Source: Bacteroidota bacterium (GTDB lineage: Bacteria; Bacteroidota; Bacteroidia; Bacteroidales; JAAAOM01). From it: 52,820 nt of DNA. The stretch is from assembly GCA_009908855.1 (NCBI GenBank), contig JAAAOM010000068.1, positions 1 through 52,820 of the forward strand, read 5' to 3'. Shown in pieces: positions 18,549 to 28,691 of the stretch. Position numbers and translations under genes: made by a program. Position 1 is the stretch's first letter. Each line of letters opens with the position of its first letter. The notes beneath the pieces are model-generated. The model had not been told where the DNA came from. It saw nothing but the letters and a program-made list of their open reading frames with translations, and did not search any database.

Positions 18549-19728
18549 CCGCAAGTAGCGGAAAGTAGAGTTTTACTGTAGCGCCCAATTCCTCATTATT
18601 CTCAATTTCGATCTTACCGGAAACATGTTCCATAATAAGTTTCGCAGTGGCCAGGCCAATTCCGAATCCATACGATTTATGATCGGTATTATCAGCAGTA
18701 AACAGATCGAAAACGGCTTGCTTTGATTTATCTGAAAATCCGGGGCCATGATCAATGATTTCTATTAACACATGGGTATGGTTGTAAGTGCCGGCTTTCA
18801 GAAGTATCATACTGTTATTGGAAGAATATTTTAATGCATTATCAACCAAAATTTCCATGCAGGTCATCATTAATTTTATATCTGCTGAAATTTCAATTGT
18901 TTCAGGATGCATCTCTTTTTTAATTAAAATATTTTTTTCGTTATCAATATGTTTAAGAATCAGTTTGTCAAAAACTTCTTTCACGGATACAGGATGGATT
19001 TCCTCCTTGTAATTGGCTGCCTTCAATTCGGTAAATAACAGAGATATCTCTGACAGGCGAACCAATCGATCGGTTAAACGATTTAAACCATGCACAAATT
19101 CAAGCTGTTCATTATTCTGGGCGTACTCTTCAATTAATTTAGAATATCCGTGTATACCTTGTAAAGGAGTACGAAGTTCATGATTGATATGAAGTATAAA
19201 TTCATTTTTGGCTTTATCCAGGTTTTCGAGTTTTTGGTAGGCTATCTTCAGTTCATCATTTTTTTGTTTTAATTCCTGTGTTCTCTCGGTAACCTTTTCT
19301 TCAAGCGATTTGTTAAGCTGTTCTAATTGTTCCCTTTTATCTTTAAGTTCAAGGTGTGTTTTAACCCTTGATATTAATTCCATGGCATTAAATGGCTTCA
19401 CAATGTAATCAACCGCACCTACCTGAAAACCTTTAATAATATCTTCACTTTCAACTTTTGCTGTGAGAAAAATAACCGGTATTTCAGAAGTTTTTTCATT
19501 ATTTTTTAAATGCCTGCAAACTTCATAACCATCCATTTCAGGCATGGATATGTCCAGCAATATTAAGTCGGGATATTTTAAAGTAGCAATTTCCAATGCA
19601 TCCGGCCCGTTGGTGGCTATTGTAATACCGATCCCTTCCTGAAACAATGCATCACTTACAAAATTCAGGTTGTTTGGTATATCATCTACAATGAGTACCT
19701 GATATGCTTTTTTTGACTTCACTGGCAT
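18541..19728 (-). CDS. Response regulator-histidine kinase hybrid (receiver domain first)
   Basis: The protein has 395 residues and no membrane segment, so it is cytoplasmic. Residues ~9-125 form a receiver domain with D59 as phospho-acceptor (LILLDISMPEMDGYE) and K111 in VKPF. A charged coiled coil (~125-172) leads to a HisKA domain with phospho-histidine H183 (HINHELRTPLQGI). The HATPase domain has an N-box (VDNALKYSS), a G1 box (DHGPGFS) and a G2 box (GFGIGLATAKLIMEH). The receiver-before-kinase order suggests it takes phosphate from, or is gated by, another kinase. The TPR kinase 73 bp upstream on the same strand is the obvious candidate partner. Confidence 0.92.
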   Translation of the reverse strand: MPVKSKKAYQVLIVDDIPNNLNFVSDALFQEGIGITIATNGPDALEIATLKYPDLILLDISMPEMDGYEVCRHLKNNEKTSEIPVIFLTAKVESEDIIKGFQVGAVDYIVKPFNAMELISRVKTHLELKDKREQLEQLNKSLEEKVTERTQELKQKNDELKIAYQKLENLDKAKNEFILHINHELRTPLQGIHGYSKLIEEYAQNNEQLEFVHGLNRLTDRLVRLSEISLLFTELKAANYKEEIHPVSVKEVFDKLILKHIDNEKNILIKKEMHPETIEISADIKLMMTCMEILVDNALKYSSNNSMILLKAGTYNHTHVLIEIIDHGPGFSDKSKQAVFDLFTADNTDHKSYGFGIGLATAKLIMEHVSGKIEIENNEELGATVKLYFPLLAVN

Positions 19729-19801
19729 AAATTGGCCGGGAAAAATAGTTTAGGCGGGGGAATATAGGAAAATAGTTTGATAATGACAAAATATGGAGAT
19801 T

Positions 19802-22051
19802 TTAGGTATGTTGGGTTTTCATTTCGGTTGTTAAAATGAAGTCAGAAATTTTATCAAACTGTGGTAGCAATGTCAATATTTTATCAAATTTTAATTCTTT
19901 GGTGAGTTTCCAAAGTTCCTGTCCATAATCTTCAAGCGGACGGATATGATACTGTTGACCTAATTGTATAATTAATTCTGAAAAATGAATCAGATCGTCA
20001 ACCGATAATATTTTTTGGATTTTTTGATAACGGGGGAGTAAATGGTTTATAATTTGCTGTTTTAATTCATCCGGAAAGGAGTTATAGGTGGCAATGTGGT
20101 CGAGATAGCGATTGATATCATAAGCGCTGTTACCAAGTAGTCGTTTCATTTCCTTTGTCACCAATGGCAATGTAAATGAGAATGTGGAGCCTTTACCATA
20201 TTCACTTTCAACATAAATATCACCATTATTTTTTAACACCATTTCACGCGTTAAAATAAGTCCCATACCGCCACCGCCATTTTTTTGTTCCTGGCCGATA
20301 CCTGATCTTTTAACGTCAATACGGAATAGCTTACTTATATACTCGCCCTTAATACCGGCACCTGTGTCCTTAATCTGTATTTCAACTTTATTGCCATATA
20401 TTGCGCTGGTTACATAAACATGGCCAAGATTACGATTGAATTTAACAGCATTGGAAATCAGGTTTTTCAAAATGGTTTGGGTCATGTCCCGATCGGCATA
20501 CACTTCAATGGTATCATGTATATCGTTTACGATGGTAATTTCATTCTTAATGGCTGGTTTACGATACAATTCAATAGCATCTCTTACCGTACTGTTAAGG
20601 TCAATAATTTCGGGTTCAAATTTTATTTTCCCTCTTGTGATTCGCGACCAGCTTAAAAGATTATCAATTAACGCATTGAGTGATTTGGCTGATTCTTTTA
20701 TTTGTGATGAATATCTGTTCAGATTGCTTTTTTCTTTCCCGGGAAGATTTTGTGCCATTAATTCGGAAAATCCCAGAATATTGCTGATCGGATTTTTAAG
20801 ATCATGGGCTACAAAAGAAAAAAACTCATCTTTACGTTGGTTTAATTCCTGTAGTTCCGACTTTTGGGTGTTCAACATACGATTTAACCGGATGGTTTTG
20901 CGGCTGTAAAACAACAGAGTTGTAAAAAGGGTTAAAACCAACAACAGTATGACGGACAGCGATATAACAAGTACAGTACGTCTATTGATAAGTTGTTCGT
21001 TGTGTATAGCGACGTTTTGCTGTTGCTCTTTATGTTTGAGGTAATTTTCATACTCAAATTTCGAGTGTATGGCTTGAATTCTGTTGGCTTCAGATAGCTG
21101 ATCAATACTGTCAGATAGCTGATGATATTTTTTGTAATATGCAAATGCCTGATGGGTATTACCGGTTTTTGAAAAGTATTGTGAATAATGCAGGTATACA
21201 TCTTTCAGGCACTTCTGAAAACCATAATTTTCAGCTAATTCACGGGTCATATTCAAATGATACCAGGCTTCATGAGTACGATTCATTTCAAGCCGATTGC
21301 CGGCAATATTTAAATGTAAATTGGTTCGCAAATAGTTATTGGAGATACTGTCTATCTGAGACAGTGCCATATTATAATATTCAAATTCCAGCTGATGATT
21401 ATCCATGCTATGGTAAACCTCACCAATGTTGGTTAATACCAGTGCCCGCAAATAATTATTTTTTATTGTTTCCGATAGCTGATAGGCATGGTTTAGTTCT
21501 TTCAGCGCTTTTTTTGTCTCACCCCGTTTTTTATAACACAGTGCAATATTGGACAAATTTTTAATCAATGAGGCCGTATCAGCTATTACCTGATTGATTT
21601 CCTGCGCTTTGTGCAGGTAATGAAGTGCTTTTTCAAAACCGTTGCGATCGTAATGCATTAAACCGAGGTTGTTAAATACCTCGGCTTTTGATTGTGTCAT
21701 CTCCAGGGAATCAAATATAACCAGTGCTTCAAAATATAATGAATCGGCCAACATTCCATTTCCGGAGGTATAATAAGCAACTGCCAGGCTTTTCGTAATT
21801 CGCGCCCTCATGGCAGGGTCCTGTATGCCGGGCAGGGTAGCCTGGCCAATGGCTATGGCCTGATAGGTGTTTACCAGGTTATAATGGTCAATCGATTGAA
21901 GAATCTCTTCGGCTTTTTCTTCAATCTCATCATTAAGCATGATTTTTTGAATGGTTTCAGGCAATTGTATGGCAGTACCGGCCTTTACATAGTTAACCGA
22001 TGTGAGTAAAAAGAGTAGTAAAATGAACAGTCTGGTTAAACACTGTTTCAT
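19802..22051 (-). CDS. TPR-containing membrane sensor histidine kinase with C-terminal helical extension
   Basis: The protein has 749 residues. ATG 22051 is chosen over an upstream GTG at 22114 because a signal-peptide-like stretch (CLTRLFILLLFLLTSV) follows it directly. A periplasmic region of several tetratricopeptide repeats (EVFNNLGLMHYDRNGFEKA is a clear one) is followed by a membrane helix (VLVISLSVILLLVLTLFTTLL). A coiled linker leads to HisKA with H416 (FVAHDLKNPISN) and a HATPase domain (NLISNAVKFN, DTGAGIKG, GGGMGLILTREMV). The last ~115 residues (LPRYQKIQKILSVDDLIHF onwards) are an all-helical domain of the kind appended to some hybrid kinases. The signal sensed is unknown. This architecture is common in Bacteroidota. 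Confidence 0.9.
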   Translation of the reverse strand: MKQCLTRLFILLLFLLTSVNYVKAGTAIQLPETIQKIMLNDEIEEKAEEILQSIDHYNLVNTYQAIAIGQATLPGIQDPAMRARITKSLAVAYYTSGNGMLADSLYFEALVIFDSLEMTQSKAEVFNNLGLMHYDRNGFEKALHYLHKAQEINQVIADTASLIKNLSNIALCYKKRGETKKALKELNHAYQLSETIKNNYLRALVLTNIGEVYHSMDNHQLEFEYYNMALSQIDSISNNYLRTNLHLNIAGNRLEMNRTHEAWYHLNMTRELAENYGFQKCLKDVYLHYSQYFSKTGNTHQAFAYYKKYHQLSDSIDQLSEANRIQAIHSKFEYENYLKHKEQQQNVAIHNEQLINRRTVLVISLSVILLLVLTLFTTLLFYSRKTIRLNRMLNTQKSELQELNQRKDEFFSFVAHDLKNPISNILGFSELMAQNLPGKEKSNLNRYSSQIKESAKSLNALIDNLLSWSRITRGKIKFEPEIIDLNSTVRDAIELYRKPAIKNEITIVNDIHDTIEVYADRDMTQTILKNLISNAVKFNRNLGHVYVTSAIYGNKVEIQIKDTGAGIKGEYISKLFRIDVKRSGIGQEQKNGGGGMGLILTREMVLKNNGDIYVESEYGKGSTFSFTLPLVTKEMKRLLGNSAYDINRYLDHIATYNSFPDELKQQIINHLLPRYQKIQKILSVDDLIHFSELIIQLGQQYHIRPLEDYGQELWKLTKELKFDKILTLLPQFDKISDFILTTEMKTQHT

Positions 22052-22276
22052 ATTTTTGGTGTATTTAGCAACATTTTTAGCAGACTCGATTATTTTTGCC
22101 CTATAGCAACGCACAATATAAGCAAACTCTAAAACATATCAATTATCTTTAATGAACACAAAACATCAATTCGTCAAAATCGAAAAGCTTACCAACACTG
22201 AATCGTTCCCACCTAAAAATTTTGAAATGATGCTAATTTCTTTTCAATAGCCTGGGTTGCCAAAACATATTAAAAC

Positions 22277-22999
22277 ATGCAAAAACACAAACACCATGAT
22301 CCGTTAGGACAGGCTATCCATGATTATTTTCTGTCACCGAGAGAACAAACAATTTATGTGCACAGCAAGGATGTGGAATCGTATGAGTTACCTGTATCAT
22401 TGTTATTCAGAACTATTGAAGATATGCCGGTATTGGAGCAGTTGGCATTGAAAGCATGCAGAGGCAAGGTATTGGATATAGGTGCAGGTGCGGGATGCCA
22501 TACACAGCTATTACAACAAAAAGGTTTTTCGGTGGATGCACTGGATATTTCTGACCAGGCTTGTGAGGTAATGCGAAAAAGGGGAATACGGGTGGTTCAT
22601 GAAGCAGATTTTTTTCATTTCCAACCTACAGCAAATTATCATACATTGCTATTGCTTATGAATGGCATTGGCATTTGCGGTAACCCAAAAGGCTATCGTA
22701 ACTTTTTGCAACAGGCAAAAAAATTGCTTGTACCGGAAGGACAAATTATATTTGACACCTCGGATATTATTTACCTGTTTCAGGATGAATGCTATAATTT
22801 GAACAACGACAACTACTATGGAACCATTTCCTGTCAAATGAAATATAATAATCTGGTATCAGAATGGTTCGACTGGTTATACCTGGATAGGGAAACACTA
22901 ATGGAAATAGCGAATGATACGGGTTATACCGTTGAAATTCTGGCAGAAGGTGAACATTATGATTACCTGGTACGGCTTATGCTTAACCACTATTTATAA
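22277..22999 (+). CDS. Class I SAM-dependent methyltransferase
   Basis: The protein has 240 residues. Motif I is VLDIGAGAGCHT (residues 65-76), followed by a strand ending in ALDIS with the acidic residue that binds the SAM ribose, and by HEADFFHF at the adenine-contact position. LLLLMNGIGICGN occupies the motif IV region where substrate residues lie. The C-terminal half is Y/D/N-rich with little that identifies a substrate. It is separated by 6 bp from the next gene, so the two are probably cotranscribed. The substrate is unknown. Confidence 0.85.
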   Translation: MQKHKHHDPLGQAIHDYFLSPREQTIYVHSKDVESYELPVSLLFRTIEDMPVLEQLALKACRGKVLDIGAGAGCHTQLLQQKGFSVDALDISDQACEVMRKRGIRVVHEADFFHFQPTANYHTLLLLMNGIGICGNPKGYRNFLQQAKKLLVPEGQIIFDTSDIIYLFQDECYNLNNDNYYGTISCQMKYNNLVSEWFDWLYLDRETLMEIANDTGYTVEILAEGEHYDYLVRLMLNHYL

Positions 23000-23005
23000 T
23001 TCATT

Positions 23006-24991
23006 ATGAAAAAGATTCTTAAAACTATCGGTATCCTTTTAACACTATTCATTTTAGGAATAGGCATTTATTGGTTTCTGCGTAAAGACATCCGTTATCA
23101 GTCGGTTTATCTGGTACCTTCTGATGCAGCCATGATCTTGAAAATGGAAAATCCTTTTGAAACCATTGATGTACTAACATCTTCCGACGTGTGGGAATTC
23201 CTGAAGCAGAACAAAGACATTGCAGAATTGAATCAACAGGTGCTGACCATTGATTCACTGGTACATGATAATAAGCTATTACTTCGTCTCTTGGGTTCTG
23301 CCGATTTGCTTATGAGTTACCATCCGGTTGACCCGGCACATTATGATATGCTTTTTATAGCTACCATTAAGCCATCGAAAAGCATACCGGTATTCCTTAA
23401 ACGCATCAATAAAATATTGGGTGATGGATATACCATTAGCAGCAGGGTGTATAAGGAAAGTACGGTATATGAGTTATTAGACAGGCTAAACGCTGAATAT
23501 TATTATTTCACTATTGTGAAAAACAAATTGCTTTTTTCTATGAACCATCAGTTGGTAGAAAAATCAATTGATGAACAAAACCGCATGACGATTGGGCGCG
23601 ATCTTCATTATATCGATGTTGCCAAACATGTTGATCAAAAAGGACTACTGGCGCTCTACATTCCGGTACAGGAATTTACCCATTGGTTACATCCGTTTGT
23701 AAAAAACAAATCGTTGGTTGGTCAGCTTAACAATATGATGCATTACGCCGGCGCCAATTTGTTATTTATCGATGGCAAAAATCCGGCTATCAGGCTCAAA
23801 GCTACCTTGAACGATACCAGCAGGTCGTTGTATACACAAATGATTCAATGCGGGCAATCACAACTTACCAGTCTGGAAATCATACCCTCCCGATGCGCCA
23901 CTTTTGTGAATATCGGAATGGAAGATTTCCAAAGGTTTTACCAGGAAACCCGGAGTTTGCTTAGCCATGAAGATCAGGATCAAATTGCTGAATACCGTGA
24001 ATTACTGAATAAGAAATTTGATATTTCCATCGAAAAAAACCTGCTTAGCTGGATCGGAGATGAAATTACCCTGATGCAAACAGCCCCATCGAACCTCGGG
24101 TCGTACAATGAATTTGCTTTTGTTATCAAAGCCAATAATGCCGAAAAAGCCAGGGAAAACCTGCATTACATAACCAATCAGATTAAAAAGAACAGCCCGG
24201 CCGGATTTAACAGCATCGATTACCGGGGGTATCAAATCCATTATCTGTCTTTTGGACGGCTTATTAAACTACTGTTTGGCAATTTATTGGAAAAACTTGA
24301 TAAACCGTATTTTACGCAAATAAATGAATATGTAATATTCAGCAATCATCCGCAAACACTAAAAAACACGATTGACGATCACCTATCGCAATCTACCCTG
24401 GCATATAATCCTGAATATTATAATTTCGCCGGTAATTTTAAAAACACATCCAATATTTTTATTTACCTGAACACACCCGTATTTTACAATAATTTACAAA
24501 CTATTGTTAGTTCGCAGACATGGCAAAATATGCAGCCGCAGCGTAAGTATATTACAAGTTTTTCGCAGGTGGGAATTTCAATGAGGTCAAAACGGGATAT
24601 GCTCGATATAGAAATAGTTAGTAATTTCGTCCCCCAATATGAAAAGCAGGAGCCGATATATTATCAGTCCATTGCCAGACCCAAACCAAAGCCTCAACCT
24701 GATACGGCATTATTCAGTCAGGCAGATGCCAGGGAAAAATATGACCTGTCATTTTTGAACGAGATTGTTATTCATGATCTGGATGCCAATAAACAGGAAG
24801 TTTTTTATGAAAACGACGTACTAAAATATGAGTTTCGGCTGAAAGACGGCCTTAAACATGGCATGTTTAAAGCCTATTACGAAAATGGCAACATTCAGAT
24901 AAAAGGAAGATTAAATAATGGCGCGCCTGTGAATACATGGAAATTTTATGACCAGGATGGCAACATGATACATGAAAAGGAGTTTGATTAA
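23006..24991 (+). CDS. DUF3352-like membrane-anchored protein with C-terminal MORN-type repeats
   Basis: The protein has 661 residues. One N-terminal membrane helix (TIGILLTLFILGIGIYWFL) precedes a large extracytoplasmic domain. It begins YLVPSDAAMILKMENP, a pattern I associate with DUF3352-type proteins of Bacteroidota. A central segment (WIGDEITLMQ, FAFVIKANNAEKA) also fits that family. The last ~60 residues form two MORN-like repeats (LKDGLKHGMFKAYYENG, IKGRLNNGAPVNTWKFYDQ), as in YwqK-type proteins. Function is unknown; an envelope location is likely. It sits 6 bp after the methyltransferase gene and 18 bp before serB. Confidence 0.6.
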   Translation: MKKILKTIGILLTLFILGIGIYWFLRKDIRYQSVYLVPSDAAMILKMENPFETIDVLTSSDVWEFLKQNKDIAELNQQVLTIDSLVHDNKLLLRLLGSADLLMSYHPVDPAHYDMLFIATIKPSKSIPVFLKRINKILGDGYTISSRVYKESTVYELLDRLNAEYYYFTIVKNKLLFSMNHQLVEKSIDEQNRMTIGRDLHYIDVAKHVDQKGLLALYIPVQEFTHWLHPFVKNKSLVGQLNNMMHYAGANLLFIDGKNPAIRLKATLNDTSRSLYTQMIQCGQSQLTSLEIIPSRCATFVNIGMEDFQRFYQETRSLLSHEDQDQIAEYRELLNKKFDISIEKNLLSWIGDEITLMQTAPSNLGSYNEFAFVIKANNAEKARENLHYITNQIKKNSPAGFNSIDYRGYQIHYLSFGRLIKLLFGNLLEKLDKPYFTQINEYVIFSNHPQTLKNTIDDHLSQSTLAYNPEYYNFAGNFKNTSNIFIYLNTPVFYNNLQTIVSSQTWQNMQPQRKYITSFSQVGISMRSKRDMLDIEIVSNFVPQYEKQEPIYYQSIARPKPKPQPDTALFSQADAREKYDLSFLNEIVIHDLDANKQEVFYENDVLKYEFRLKDGLKHGMFKAYYENGNIQIKGRLNNGAPVNTWKFYDQDGNMIHEKEFD

Positions 24992-25009
24992 GGTCCATCT
25001 GTTGTACAA

Positions 25010-26266
25010 ATGTTTACCAAACACGAATTATTTGTGAAAAATAAAAAAGAAATTATTCTCTTAAACGTAATTGGTCCTGATAAACCCGGTTTAACATCTT
25101 CACTTACGCAAATCCTGGCCAAATACCAGGTAAATATATTGGATATCGGGCAGGCTGTGATCCATGATCATCTAAGCCTGGGCATGCTGTTTGAAGTATC
25201 AGCCCGCGCCGAATCATCCCCGGTTTTGAAAGACCTGTTATTCAAAGCTTATGAGCTGGGGTTGCAAATTAAGTTTACACCAATTTCCATTGCCGATTAC
25301 GATAACTGGGTGCAGGCACAGGGTAAAGGCCGCTATATTATAACCATGCTGGGTCGTAAGCTTAGCGCGGAGCAAATTGCACGAATTACCAATATTGTCT
25401 ATCAACAGGGACTGAATATTGATATTATTCAACGATTATCAGGACGTGTAAACCTGGATGAGGAAAAGGAATCCAGGCCCCGTACCAATTCAAGTGTGGA
25501 AATGTCGGTTCGCGGAACGGCCAGGGATATGGAACAAATGAAAAAGCAATTTCTGGATGCCGCCAAGGAAATTGATGTGGATATAGCCTTTCAGGAGGAC
25601 AATATTTATCGGCGTAACCGGCGTCTGGTATGTTTTGATATGGATTCGACCCTTATCCGTACCGAAGTAATTGATGAACTGGCGGCCAGGGCTGGGGTAG
25701 GTGATCAGGTCGTAAAAATTACCGAAGCTGCCATGCGTGGTGAAATCGATTTTGCACAAAGTTTTAAGCAACGTGTGGGGTTGTTAAAAGGACTGGAAGA
25801 GTCAGTAATGCGGGAAATAGCCGAAAACCTGCCACTGACTGAAGGTGCCGAAAAACTGTTCAGGACACTCAAAAAATATGGCTATAAAACAGCCTTGTTG
25901 TCGGGTGGATTTACCTATTTCGCCAAATACCTTCAAAACAAACTTGATATTGATTATGTATTTGCCAACGACCTGGAAATTGTGGATAATAAATTAACCG
26001 GTAACCATTTGGGTGAAATTGTGGATGGCCGTAAAAAAGCCGAATTGGTAAAAAATATTGCTTTTAAGGAAGATATTCATCTCCAACAGGTTATTTGCGT
26101 GGGTGATGGTTCCAACGACCTGCCTATGATCAATATTGCGGGGCTGGGAATAGCTTTCCATGCCAAACCCATCGTGAAGGAAAACGCCCAACAGGCCATT
26201 TCTAACCTGGGATTAGACGCACTGCTTTATTTACTCGGATTCAGAGAAAGGGAGCTGGATCATTAA
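25010..26266 (+). CDS. serB: Phosphoserine phosphatase with two N-terminal ACT domains
   Basis: This 418-residue HAD-family enzyme catalyses the last step of serine synthesis, phosphoserine to serine. Two ACT-type regulatory domains occupy residues ~14-185 (LLNVIGPDKPGLTSSL, then IITMLGRKLSAEQIARI). The catalytic domain opens with FDMDSTLIRTE, where D210 is the nucleophile and D212 the acid/base. It continues with LLSGGFTYF (motif II serine region), DGRKKAELV (motif III lysine) and VGDGSNDLPMI (motif IV, Mg2+ binding). The whole set is intact. ACT domains in this family suggest feedback by an amino acid, probably serine. Confidence 0.95.
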   Translation: MFTKHELFVKNKKEIILLNVIGPDKPGLTSSLTQILAKYQVNILDIGQAVIHDHLSLGMLFEVSARAESSPVLKDLLFKAYELGLQIKFTPISIADYDNWVQAQGKGRYIITMLGRKLSAEQIARITNIVYQQGLNIDIIQRLSGRVNLDEEKESRPRTNSSVEMSVRGTARDMEQMKKQFLDAAKEIDVDIAFQEDNIYRRNRRLVCFDMDSTLIRTEVIDELAARAGVGDQVVKITEAAMRGEIDFAQSFKQRVGLLKGLEESVMREIAENLPLTEGAEKLFRTLKKYGYKTALLSGGFTYFAKYLQNKLDIDYVFANDLEIVDNKLTGNHLGEIVDGRKKAELVKNIAFKEDIHLQQVICVGDGSNDLPMINIAGLGIAFHAKPIVKENAQQAISNLGLDALLYLLGFRERELDH

Positions 26267-26512
26267 ACGGTTATGATGGATTACCGCAATTCGTTTGGGT
26301 TTATTTATGAATGTCTGAAAACACCCATAATTGAAAAAAGCAATTTTCGAAAATGCCATCAAACGCTCCGGTCAGATAGAGACCTCAATAGCATAAATGC
26401 GGGTAACCAAAATTTAATATTATCCATAGCGGTTTCGTTGATAAAATATCATTATTAACAACACAACCCTACCAGGGAATCATTACCTTAGTCTTCCTGC
26501 AAACACTATTCT

Positions 26513-28684
26513 ATGGCAAAGAAAAAGAAAAAAAGGCCCGGAAAAGAATCCGGAAAAATCAATAAAAATGCATTGACCAATAGTATCCTGGGTATATTTG
26601 GCAACGAGCCGCAAAAAACGTACAATTACAAGCAAATTGCCGCCCAGCTTATGGTGCGCGATGCGTATACGAAAAAGCTCATCAATGAAATGCTGATTGA
26701 GCTCAAAAACGAAGGCCGTATAGAGGAGCTATACCGCGGGAAATACAAGCTTAAATCAAAGGCCGGGTATATTTCCGGAACCGTGCAATTAACCTCATCA
26801 CAAAATGCATTTGTGGTATCCCCCGATCTGAATGAAGATATATTTATTTCCCATAACCATTTGAATCATGCCCTGCATGGCGATACGGTAAAGGTATATT
26901 TATATGCCAGACGCAAAAAAAGACACCTGGAAGGCGAGGTGGTGGAGGTCATTCATCGATCAAAGGCCACCTTTGTCGGTTTGGTTGAGATCAGCAAGAA
27001 TTTTGCCTTTCTCATTCCCGATTCCCGAAATATGCCTTACGATCTTTTTATACCGCTCGAGCACCTGAAAGGAGCCAAAAATGGCCAAAAAGCCATTGCC
27101 AAAATTACTGACTGGCCTAAAAAAGCCAAGAATCCGTTTGGTGAAATTGTGGATGTACTGGGTTTTCCCGGTGAGAATGAAACGGAAATGCATGCCATAC
27201 TCGCTGAATTTGAACTACCCTATAAGTTTCCCGATGAGGTGAACAAGGCTGCCGAAAAGATACCCGATGAAATCACCCCTGAAGAGATTGCCAAACGGCG
27301 CGATTTTCGACAAGTACCTACCTTCACCATCGATCCGCACGATGCGCAGGATTTCGATGATGCCCTGTCTATTCAGAAATTAAAGAATGGCAACTGGGAA
27401 ATAGGTATTCACATTGCCGACGTTTCCCATTATGTGCACCCCGGTACCATTATCAACGAGGAGGCCGAATACCGTGCCACTTCGGTTTATCTGGTAGACC
27501 GCGTAGTCCCCATGTTACCCGAAAAATTATCGAATGGTGTTTGTTCCCTCAGGCCGAAGGAAGAAAAACTATGCTTTTCAGCTGTTTTTGAAATGAACGA
27601 ACAGGCAGAGATCATGGATGAATGGTTCGGGCGCACCGTCATTTATTCCGATCGACGCTTTGCTTACGAAGAAGCACAGGAAGTTATTGAAAAGCGCAAG
27701 GGTGATATGAAAAATGAATTGCTCATCCTCCATCAAATGGCACAGATTCTCAGAGCTGAACGTTTCAGAAACGGCTCCATTGCTTTTGAACGCGATGAGG
27801 TGAAATTTAATCTCGATGAGAAAGGAAAACCCGTTGGCGTGTTTTTCAAGGAAATGAAGGAATCGAACCAACTGATAGAGGAATTTATGCTACTGGCCAA
27901 TAAACGTGTAGCGGCCTTTATTGGTGATGAAGAAAAAAACAAGAAACCGCCCACATTCGTCTATCGTATCCACGACCTGCCCAATATGGAAAAACTGGAA
28001 TCATTTGCCTATATCATCCATAAATTTGGTCATCGGATATTACTGACTTCCGGTAAAAAAATACAGGAATCACTCAATAAACTGCTTGAAGATGTGCGTA
28101 ACAAACCGGAGCAACACCTGGTAGAAACCCTGGCCTTGCGATCAATGGCCAAAGCCGAATATTCAACGGATAATATTGGCCATTACGGACTGGCTTTTAA
28201 ATATTACACCCATTTTACATCGCCCATTCGCAGGTATCCTGATATGATGGTGCATCGCCTGCTGGCTCATTACCTCGAAGGAGGAAAGTCAAAAAGCGAA
28301 GGCAAATATGAAGAATTGTGCAGGCATTCATCTGAAATGGAAAAGCTGGCCACTGATGTGGAAAGGGCATCGATTAAGTATAAGCAGGTGGAATTTATGC
28401 AGGACAAAATCGGGCAGTTTTTTGAAGGTATTATTTCCGGGGTTACCGAATGGGGCTTTTTTGTGGAGATTATTGATAATAAATGTGAAGGACTGGTGGC
28501 CATGCGTGAGTTATTAGATGATTATTATATTTTTGATGAAGAAAACTACACCATTCATGGCCGTCATACCGGTAAAACATACCAGCTTGGTGACAAAGTA
28601 AGGGTAGAGATCCTTCGTGCCAATTTGGCAAAAAAACAGTTGGATTTTGCTGTTGTCGACGAGGAAACAGAGGATATTGAATGA
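26513..28684 (+). CDS. rnr: Ribonuclease R
   Basis: This 723-residue 3'-to-5' exoribonuclease of the RNB family degrades structured RNA. A lysine-rich start (KKKKKRPGKE) is followed by a winged-helix segment (~18-85), two cold-shock-like OB folds, and the RNB catalytic core. The core has the metal-binding aspartate cluster DPHDAQDFDDALS and IHIADVSHYV. The YTHFTSPIRRYPDMMVHRL block is strongly conserved in RNase II/R. A C-terminal S1 domain (GIISGVTEWGFFVEI) binds RNA. Length and domain set match RNase R rather than the shorter RNase II. It is followed 7 bp later by the SpmA/SpmB-like gene. Confidence 0.95.
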   Translation: MAKKKKKRPGKESGKINKNALTNSILGIFGNEPQKTYNYKQIAAQLMVRDAYTKKLINEMLIELKNEGRIEELYRGKYKLKSKAGYISGTVQLTSSQNAFVVSPDLNEDIFISHNHLNHALHGDTVKVYLYARRKKRHLEGEVVEVIHRSKATFVGLVEISKNFAFLIPDSRNMPYDLFIPLEHLKGAKNGQKAIAKITDWPKKAKNPFGEIVDVLGFPGENETEMHAILAEFELPYKFPDEVNKAAEKIPDEITPEEIAKRRDFRQVPTFTIDPHDAQDFDDALSIQKLKNGNWEIGIHIADVSHYVHPGTIINEEAEYRATSVYLVDRVVPMLPEKLSNGVCSLRPKEEKLCFSAVFEMNEQAEIMDEWFGRTVIYSDRRFAYEEAQEVIEKRKGDMKNELLILHQMAQILRAERFRNGSIAFERDEVKFNLDEKGKPVGVFFKEMKESNQLIEEFMLLANKRVAAFIGDEEKNKKPPTFVYRIHDLPNMEKLESFAYIIHKFGHRILLTSGKKIQESLNKLLEDVRNKPEQHLVETLALRSMAKAEYSTDNIGHYGLAFKYYTHFTSPIRRYPDMMVHRLLAHYLEGGKSKSEGKYEELCRHSSEMEKLATDVERASIKYKQVEFMQDKIGQFFEGIISGVTEWGFFVEIIDNKCEGLVAMRELLDDYYIFDEENYTIHGRHTGKTYQLGDKVRVEILRANLAKKQLDFAVVDEETEDIE

Positions 28685-28691
28685 GCATAAT

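Noticed and set aside
26273..26458. 61-codon open frame between serB and rnr
   Set aside because: It has no signal, domain or codon pattern resembling the neighbouring genes and contains a short repeat shared with the ileS upstream gap. I treat the 246-bp gap as non-coding.
28617..28691. Longer N-terminus for the SpmA/SpmB-like protein starting inside rnr
   Set aside because: The extra 25 residues are hydrophilic, overlap the S1 domain coding region of rnr in another frame, and do not match the family's start. ATG 28692 is better.
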